DNA of 64,000 bases, taken from Megaustenia siamemsis. Taxonomy: Eukaryota; Mollusca; Gastropoda; Stylommatophora; Ariophantidae. Location of the stretch: NCBI GenBank assembly GCA_032433765.1, contig JAVIAB010000139.1, positions 41,953,130 through 42,017,129 of the forward strand, in the 5' to 3' direction. Of the stretch, positions 57,656 through 64,000 are shown one piece after another. The position numbers and the translations under genes are program-made. The notes beneath the pieces are model-generated. The model did not search any database. It was not told the DNA's origin and was given only the letters and a program-made list of their open reading frames with translations. Each line of letters opens with the position of its first letter. Within the stretch, counting starts at the first letter, position 1.

Positions 57656-58243
57656 GTGGGGTGTAACGGACACTTCTATAAGTTATTGTGACAGCTTTAC
57701 AAAAGTGGGGTGTAACGGACACTTCTATAAGTTATTGTGACAGCTTTACAAAAGTGGGGTGTAACGTACACTTCTATAAGTTATTGTGACAGCTTTACAA
57801 AAGTGGGGTGTAACGTACACTTCTATAAGTTATTGTGACAGCTTTACAAAAGTGGGGTGTAACGTACACTTCTATAAGTTATTGTGACAGCTTTACAAAA
57901 GTGGGGTGTAACGTACACTTCTATAAGTTATTGTGACAGCTTTACAAAAGTGGGGTGTAACGTACACTTCTATAAGTTATTGTGACAGCTTTACAAAAGT
58001 GGGGTGTAACGTACACTTCTATAAGTTATTGTGACAGCTTTACAAAAGTGGGGTGTAACGTACACTTCTATAAGTTATTGTGACAGCTTTACAAAAGTGG
58101 GGTGTAACGTACACTTCTATAAGTTATTGTGACAGCTTTACAAAAGTGGGGTGTAACGTACACTTCTATAAGTTATTGTGACAGCTTTACAAAAGTGGGG
58201 TGTAACGTACACTTCTATAAGTTATTGTGACAGCTTTACAAAA
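57656..58243. repeat. 49-bp minisatellite, exactly 12 near-identical units
   Basis: 588 bp = 12 x 49. The unit begins gtggggtgtaacgtacac and ends gacagctttacaaaa. The first two units carry acggacac where the other ten carry acgtacac; otherwise I see no variation. Confidence 0.95.
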
Positions 58244-58382
58244 AAAGGAACACAACAAAATACTGACGTTTCGGCCTGCATGCGACCTTCTTCAGAAAAC
58301 GAGGACAACATTAACAAATAATGAAAAACGGATAAATTGAGCAGACACTGCAATTATTTACGTGTTCCCAACTCTAGTTCAT

Positions 58383-58655
58383 TCTTCTTCTCTTCCTCTT
58401 CTACCTTTTTAGCTCCCAGTGGAGCATAGGTCTTCAACAAACACTTTCCAAGTCGTTCTGTTTTTTGCCATTCTTTTAAGATCATTCCATGTCTTCCCCA
58501 TCATCTTCATCTCTGCTTCTATCTGTCTTCTCCAAGAATTCCTTGATCTTCCTCTTTGTCTTTTCCCCTGGGGATTCCAAAAAAGGGCCTGTTGTGTAAT
58601 ACTCTTAGTTGGCTTCCGTAGTGTGTGTCCTATCCAGCGCCATCGTCTTCCAGTT
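58383..58655 (-). mobile_element. LINE-C, 3' end fragment
   Basis: Reverse complement of 24095-24400 (agctcccagtggagcatagg, gcgccatcgtcttcc). Confidence 0.85.
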
Positions 58656-59324
58656 CATTGTCCACCATTAAAAAGGCTTTATGGGCGTAGGTGTTTTATG
58701 CATGGTTTATCAGCAATTTATGATATCAGCGCCCTTCGATCCAACACATTTCAGCACATCATGATTGAGTATTATTGGGTTACTTTCCCTCTTCGATCTC
58801 TACTTCATGGCCCGACTGATCTATTTACAGGAACGCCACGATAAGGTCAAATACGATCTTGATCAATTATGGTTCACTGATCCTGACGCAAGCAATCAGC
58901 ACTGAGCCCCGGACCATTTTCAGTTTTGTAGTTTGAGTATAGCATATATTTTAACAAATGTAGTGATCAATCTACTAAACAATAGTTCTAAGTACTAAGG
59001 GAGGCGGTCGGATCTGGTTCATGCGAAATATCAAAACTGGCTATATCCCTTTGTATTACAAAATAAATTTGTTCGTGTACATATTTACATTTCATATTTA
59101 TTGTTTACTTTACTATTGACATTTCAACCAAATTAAGCAACTTCCACAATAAAAACGTTACATAAATATTGGTAAATAATTTTTCTTCAAATTGTTTTTC
59201 ATTAAATTTATTATTCGAGATTTGCATTCAAACGTCTATGTGATATGTGCTTCATGTTTCACAAAAGTGACGAACTTCTGTTCTACAAAACCTATATGGA
59301 TTAAAAGTTGACGATGTCTTGGAT

Positions 59325-59336
<12 letters not shown>

Positions 59337-59398
<62 letters not shown>
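59337..59398. repeat. (ta)n microsatellite
   Basis: Pure alternating TA. Confidence 0.95.
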
Positions 59399-59400
<2 letters not shown>

Positions 59401-59715
59401 TAGTGATATACGGCATTTACGACGGGTAAATGTGCGTTAAACACAGAATAATCCTTCATTTTTCTCTATTTAAAAAGTATGGACCGACCGACCGACACAG
59501 CGTGACCTCGGTGAGCGTAGGTGACACCATGAGCGATGACCATAAGGCGTGTTTCTCTCCTGAGTGTATGTTCATGTGTTCATCCATATATATATATACA
59601 TATACTTTAAATTGCTATAATTATATATTAATTATTTCTTGTCATTGTATGTTGTTTGTTGCACTATTGAGGCCGCAATTGTTCTCAATAGGAATTGTCA
59701 AGTTTGGCATAATGT

Positions 59716-60320
59716 ATCATCATCATCATCATCAAGTACCATGCCTACTGGCGTTGGTGATCATGTCTTTCCACAACTTTCTATCTCGACAGTTATTTAT
59801 CATTTCTGTTGTTGATCTTCTGCCAAACCATTCTCTTAAGCTGTCTTGTATCTTTTCTCTTTGCTTCCCTGTATCTCTTCTTACTTCAATTTTTCGCTGT
59901 TTTCACAATATATTCCAGCTGTTCCCTTCTCATTCTATCTATCTATCTATTGTCATTTCGAGCCGAAGACGGCACATAGAGCAGAAGCACAATCTCAAAA
60001 ACAGAAACCTTGCGTGCCAAAATGGCACATATTGCAGAGATAACTGCTCTAAAATCTATGGCGCTGTTTCCATAACAATACTTTTTACAATGACAGCTTG
60101 ACAAGCCATCGATCAACCTCCTTAGTCGCCTCTTACAACATACCTGGAAGGTCACAGTGTGACTATGGCATCTATCCCTTCTCATTGCATGGCCAAAAAA
60201 TGATGATTGTTTCTTCCTAATTTTGGAAATTTGCTCTCCTTTTGATTTGGTCTCTTTCAGTACCTTCTCATTTATTACTCTCCTTAGCTGCCCATGGCAT
60301 TCTCAGTATTCTTGGGAAAA
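59716..60320 (-). mobile_element. LINE-B, 3' end interrupted by a Nin-type SINE
   Basis: Halves at 59716-59934 and 60175-60320 match other LINE-B copies. The insertion between them has a perfect target duplication. Confidence 0.85.
59935..60174 (-). mobile_element. Nin-type SINE-like element nested in LINE-B
   Basis: Same family as 41925-42191. It splits a LINE-B fragment with a perfect 12-bp target duplication, tcccttctcatt, at 59923-59934 and 60175-60186. Confidence 0.88.
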
Positions 60321-60398
60321 TATTAGTGTCACAAAACTATAGGAGAGTACCAAACTCCAATGGATATGCGTCAAAGCCGATAGGACATACCACGGCCA

Positions 60399-60399
<1 letters not shown>

Positions 60400-60457
<58 letters not shown>

Positions 60458-60490
60458 ATATATATATGGATATATATATGGATATATATG
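60400..60490. repeat. (ta)n with tatatatgga units
   Basis: TA run turning into three tatatatatgga units. Confidence 0.9.
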
Positions 60491-60534
60491 GATTGATGAT
60501 GATTACACAATAATTTATTTTTAGTTTTAGACAA

Positions 60535-60735
60535 GACGTTTTTGAAATCCCGAAAAAAGAAAAGACATTGGGGAAGGCCAAAGTAAACGTACAGAAGAGG
60601 GGTGGAAGCACAGCTGAAGAAGTTGGGGAAAAACATGAAGTGATCTTTTAAGTAAATGGCACTAGATATGACAGCGTGCAAAAGTGTAAGATTTGTGATT
60701 TACAGGGAGTTGAAATTTAGTAGAAGAAGAATTAT
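60535..60735 (+). mobile_element. LINE-C-like, diverged 3' end
   Basis: aaaagacattggggaaggcc, agaagttggggaaaaacatg and the tail cagggagttgaaatttag resemble LINE-C. Confidence 0.7.
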
Positions 60736-60739
60736 TATT

Positions 60740-61980
60740 AACTTATTTTTTTACTAGGAAAACATTTTATTTAATAAGTGTTGTATATATCCAACAGAGC
60801 TGAGACTAAAATATTTCATTGATTGTAAATAGGTATATTTGTTACATGTTGCTATTTGTTAAACAATATTTGAAAATTAGTTTTAATAATTAATAAAATA
60901 AGGATTAGTGATATATTTGATATGTCTTCACTAGTGGTAATTTCTTTATGCTGGTTAAAGATAATTACAGTAAAATTTTATATTTTAAAATATGTATTGT
61001 TTCATTTATACACTGTACTTTAAGATATTTTATATTCATTAGTTAATGAAAAGTAAAAACTTCATTTTTGCCATTTTAAAATGTTATTGACATGTGATTG
61101 TTTATTTCTGTCTCAAGTTCATTTAATGTTGTTCTTTTTTGTGGCAGTATTCAGGTTTAGTTAGAGCCCTTTATTATATAAACAGAAACGCGACAGGGGG
61201 ATGCCCGGGGGAGGGGGGTGCAAGAATATGGACGCTTTGTGCATTTCAATGACTAATGTAGACGAAATGGAGTTTTGAACAGACTCGTTAAAGCCTAGTG
61301 ATGAATCTGTAGAATGCGATGTTTATTATATCAAGAAAGATTGTTTGGGACCCATAGCTTATGTTATAAATGAGTCTCAGATTAAAATGTTAATTTATTT
61401 TAAGTCTTTAATTTTAAGATTAAAATAACTTTGGATTTCCCCTGGTGACAAAGTAACAAGTAACAAACTAGGAAGTATTTGACCATGCCAGGATTCACAG
61501 CATTATCTTCCCTTCGATGACGCTAAATGGATCACTTCTACGGAACATTTGATAGTTTTACGAAAGTTGGTCTTCAATGTGGGAACCATATAAATACCCT
61601 TATTTTTCTGCAAAGGTTAAAAAAATGTGAACATAAATTGTATTTTACAGCTTCACGCATATGTGACAGGGATAAACACTCATCTTTGGTGATTTCGTCT
61701 TGATCAAATTCGTAGAGCTGTAACATACAATCTGTGCATGTTTTGCCTGACTCTCCCAACTTTGCCGTAGCTTCGCGCGACCATATATTGATGTCATATG
61801 TTTAGTAATTTATACATTGACTATAGAGTGAAATTTAGATAGATCTAAGACAAACTAACAGAAAACTATGGAGGGAGAGATTCACAGATTTTGCGCACCC
61901 TGCAAAATATTACACTGGACTAGGCAAAGTAGCAAATAGTTTTTGGCTTACAAGACGTCACAAGATGTGTCATCCACTAT
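60740..61980. other. AT-rich stretch without recognised genes
   Basis: Only a short G-rich run (gggggatgcccgggggagggggg, 61195-61218) stands out. No splice-flanked open frame is recognised. Confidence 0.55.
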
Positions 61981-61984
61981 ATGA

Positions 61985-62033
61985 GTTTAGTTTAGTTCAG
62001 TTTTGTTTATTTAGTTTAGTTTAGTTTAGTTTA
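61985..62033. repeat. (tttag)n short array
   Basis: Imperfect tttag pentamers beside a Nin-type SINE-like copy. Confidence 0.8.
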
Positions 62034-62035
62034 GC

Positions 62036-62290
62036 TGACTGATCACCTTCATTACACAACGGAAAACTCCGTAGCACTCAGAGCCCCTCCTCAGCATGTT
62101 CCCCAGTATGACGGGAGCCCGTCACACACTACCAAAAGTACTGACAATGGCTTCAGCTCCGATATAAAAAATCTGCAGCATCGATGAAGACCTTGACATA
62201 AGCCTCCTTAGACGCCTCTTATGACATGCATCGCAGGTAACAGTGGCTCGATTCTTTTATCTTACGGCAGTGTCAGGGCCCCGCTAGCCA
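62036..62290 (-). mobile_element. Nin-type SINE-like element, different subfamily
   Basis: The core reads ccttagacgcctcttatgac. The body (ttccccagtatgacgggagc, gtgtcagggccccgct) differs from the other copies. Confidence 0.7.
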
Positions 62291-62669
62291 AGCGCATGGT
62301 ATTTGTGTGGCACCATTGAAAGTGTAAACTTTGAAGTCTATACTATTTTTACAATAATCCACTATTATTTTAGGATGCACAACATGAGTATATCTTTGAA
62401 ATACATAGCATTAAAAAAGCATAATTCTGCGCTGTTCTATGAATTCGTCTACCAATAAACTATTTGTCTGATATCGTGAGTTCTGGGTCTGTTATGCCTT
62501 GTAAATCATTAGTAAGAAAATATATTTCAATATTTGTAAAAGATAAAAAGAAGAGAGATGGTAAACAGCGTCATCAACGATTTGAAATATTTTTTTATAA
62601 AATCTAAACAAGCATCGCTAAATCTAACGAAAAATTGAAGATTTAAAACAATGAAGAAGATTTTCTCCA

Positions 62670-62915
62670 AAATTGAAGGTATATGGGGAATGTTGTGTTA
62701 GTGCCCATATTTTAAAGACTATCAGCACCTTTTATTTGTAATATGGTCGACATCACACAGGTCGTCCTATTTCCCAAGAAAAAATCTCTCAGTCTAGAGG
62801 CTGGGTGAACCCCGAAGTCTTGTTATTAAAAAAATTTCGCCACACTTTGAAAATAAAATCCAGACCATTCTGGTTAGCAGCGAGCGCAACAAGCAATCAA
62901 CCACCCTGGCTTCAG
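62670..62915 (-). mobile_element. tRNA-derived SINE-like, diverged
   Basis: Body matches family 1/2 distantly (aggtatatggggaatgttg, gtaatatggtcgacatcac, gctgggtgaacccc). The head is decayed. A similar tail remnant is at 3250-3325. Confidence 0.6.
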
Positions 62916-62934
62916 ATCCAATGATAGTGAAATG

Positions 62935-63285
62935 TTATGTCTATTCAACGCTAATATGGAGCAGAATCGTAGAGTATGAATAAGATAAAAAAAATTAAGA
63001 AAACTGGAACCTTAGAAATGTGAATTTACTGAAGAGCTGGATGGATGGAGCGAAAACAAAAAAAATTAATCCGGGAAAGACAAACAAGATACTTCGGACA
63101 CATAGAAAGACACAATGTACAGAAAGAAGTAAAAGTACTGGAAAAGAGAAACAAGGTCGAGCAAACATTCAAATCAACTGGCAATATCAAGAATTGAACT
63201 GAGAATGGAGTCATAGAACAAGGCTAGAGAGTAGAATGGACCAATATTCGTTGCGGAGACATTACAATTTGATGATGATTTTGTT
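62935..63285 (+). mobile_element. LINE-D, degenerate fragment
   Basis: Weaker match to 44220-44640 (tggagcagaatcgtagag, aatgtgaatttactgaagagc, atattcgttgcggagacatt), ending ttgatgatgat. Confidence 0.65.
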
Positions 63286-63289
63286 GTGG

Positions 63290-63827
63290 GACTGGCATGT
63301 GAACGATGTTTACTCTCCTTTAGACTGCAACATATCGTGAGAGTTGGCCGTGAATAAACTTCAATCAAAATAATTATTTTTCCGGATCAATGCACAAAAC
63401 ATACTCTCACAAGAATGAACCAGAAACACTGCTACTTGTGGTAACCGTTGTATCTTAGCTATAAACTAAGAAATTGTTCAGCTTTGATGGTGAAGATTTT
63501 CTACTTTCCGTTTGTTCTTAAAACTTATTTTCTTATTAGAGAATGTGTGGCACTAAGAAAAAATGTGAATTTTCAAACCAAATTTGTGTTCGGTGTTTGT
63601 GATATCTTATTGCTATAATGGTTATGCGAAGAAACGTTTCAAAGATTATTAATTAAACATTTTGTGTTGTGATGTATTCAGTTTAAAAAATAAATGTTAT
63701 TAAATTGTAATGTATAACTTCGTTTCATTAACTCAAATGTATTATATACATGCTTCATTTCTGAAATGAGCAAGTAAGCAAGCAGACTAAAGTAGCAGGG
63801 ACAAAGAATTGTTTAACCTTCTATGGC
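63290..63827. other. AT-rich stretch without recognised genes
   Basis: No ORF, repeat or RNA gene that I can support. Confidence 0.5.
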
Positions 63828-63910
63828 AGTGGTTCCCTAACTTTTGACACCTGCGGCTTCCATACACTTCCGATCATGTCTGCGGCACCCTTATGGCAGT
63901 TACGACCGTG
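63828..63910 (+). mobile_element. hAT-like terminal fragment
   Basis: cagtggttccctaacttttg followed by gcggcacccttatggc resembles one end of a non-autonomous hAT element. The other end is not seen before the window end. Confidence 0.45.
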
Positions 63911-64000
63911 CAAGTCAGATAAACTCTGATTCGTGGATTTATATTTCGATAGATTACTACTTTAGATACGGAAATGACGAGCAGTAATAGCAAAGATATA

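Noticed and set aside
61985..62033. Interstitial telomeric repeat
   Set aside because: The unit is tttag, not ttaggg, and the array is short and imperfect.

Overview
This window is animal (eukaryotic) chromosomal DNA. It is AT-rich, dominated by introns and repeats, and has no operons or ribosome-binding sites. The best-supported gene is the 3' two-fifths or so of a GluN3-type (GRIN3-like) NMDA-class ionotropic glutamate receptor on the + strand, spread over eight exons between 6364 and 52660. All splice phases are compatible and the stop codon is at 52658-52660. The repeat content (tRNA-derived SINEs, Nin-type SINE-like elements with a conserved 'gtaagaggcgacta' core, endonuclease/RT non-LTR fragments, wide-spaced DDE IS630/Tc1/mariner elements) fits a lophotrochozoan, most likely a gastropod mollusc. 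That assignment is inference from repeat style, not from a marker gene.

Layout. 1-6363 is repeat-rich sequence that probably lies in an intron, because the receptor's amino-terminal domain, S1 and M1-M3 are upstream of the window. Exon a (6364-6520) and exon b (23816-23951) encode the second half of ligand-binding segment S2. Exon c (25178-25329) encodes M4. Exons d and e (34287-34412, 36249-36319) encode the membrane-proximal tail. Exon f (42446-43859) is a single 1.4-kb exon for a long polar tail. Exons g and h (49761-49925, 52577-52660) encode a charged, coiled-coil-like C-terminus. The introns hold almost everything else: two IS630/Tc1/mariner-type elements, at least five groups of non-LTR retrotransposon fragments (called LINE-A to LINE-E here), more than ten copies of one tRNA-derived SINE family, other SINE-like families, and more than a dozen minisatellites with unit lengths of 21-61 bp.

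The two DNA transposons stand out. The one at 30552-32932 has perfect 23-bp terminal inverted repeats, a TA duplication and an uninterrupted 424-codon transposase. The one at 39420-41539 is a diverged relative with different, decayed inverted repeats and a broken transposase. Their DDE triads have an unusually long second-D-to-E spacing (about 80 residues).

Downstream of the receptor, on the opposite strand (54583-55410), is the 3' exon of an unrecognised gene encoding a duplicated, cysteine- and sequon-rich module. Its last codons and 3' flank belong to a dispersed repeat (repeat X) that recurs at 13220-13790 and 18669-19075. The first of these abuts a 45-bp minisatellite of about 48 units that contains an apparently exact 585-bp higher-order duplication. 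From 55.9 kb on there are several minisatellite arrays, including twelve near-identical 49-bp units at 57656-58243. No further gene is visible from 58.3 kb to the window end. The 735-codon ORF and the other long ORFs over minisatellites are by-products of repeat periods divisible by three, or of repetition without stops, and are not called as genes.
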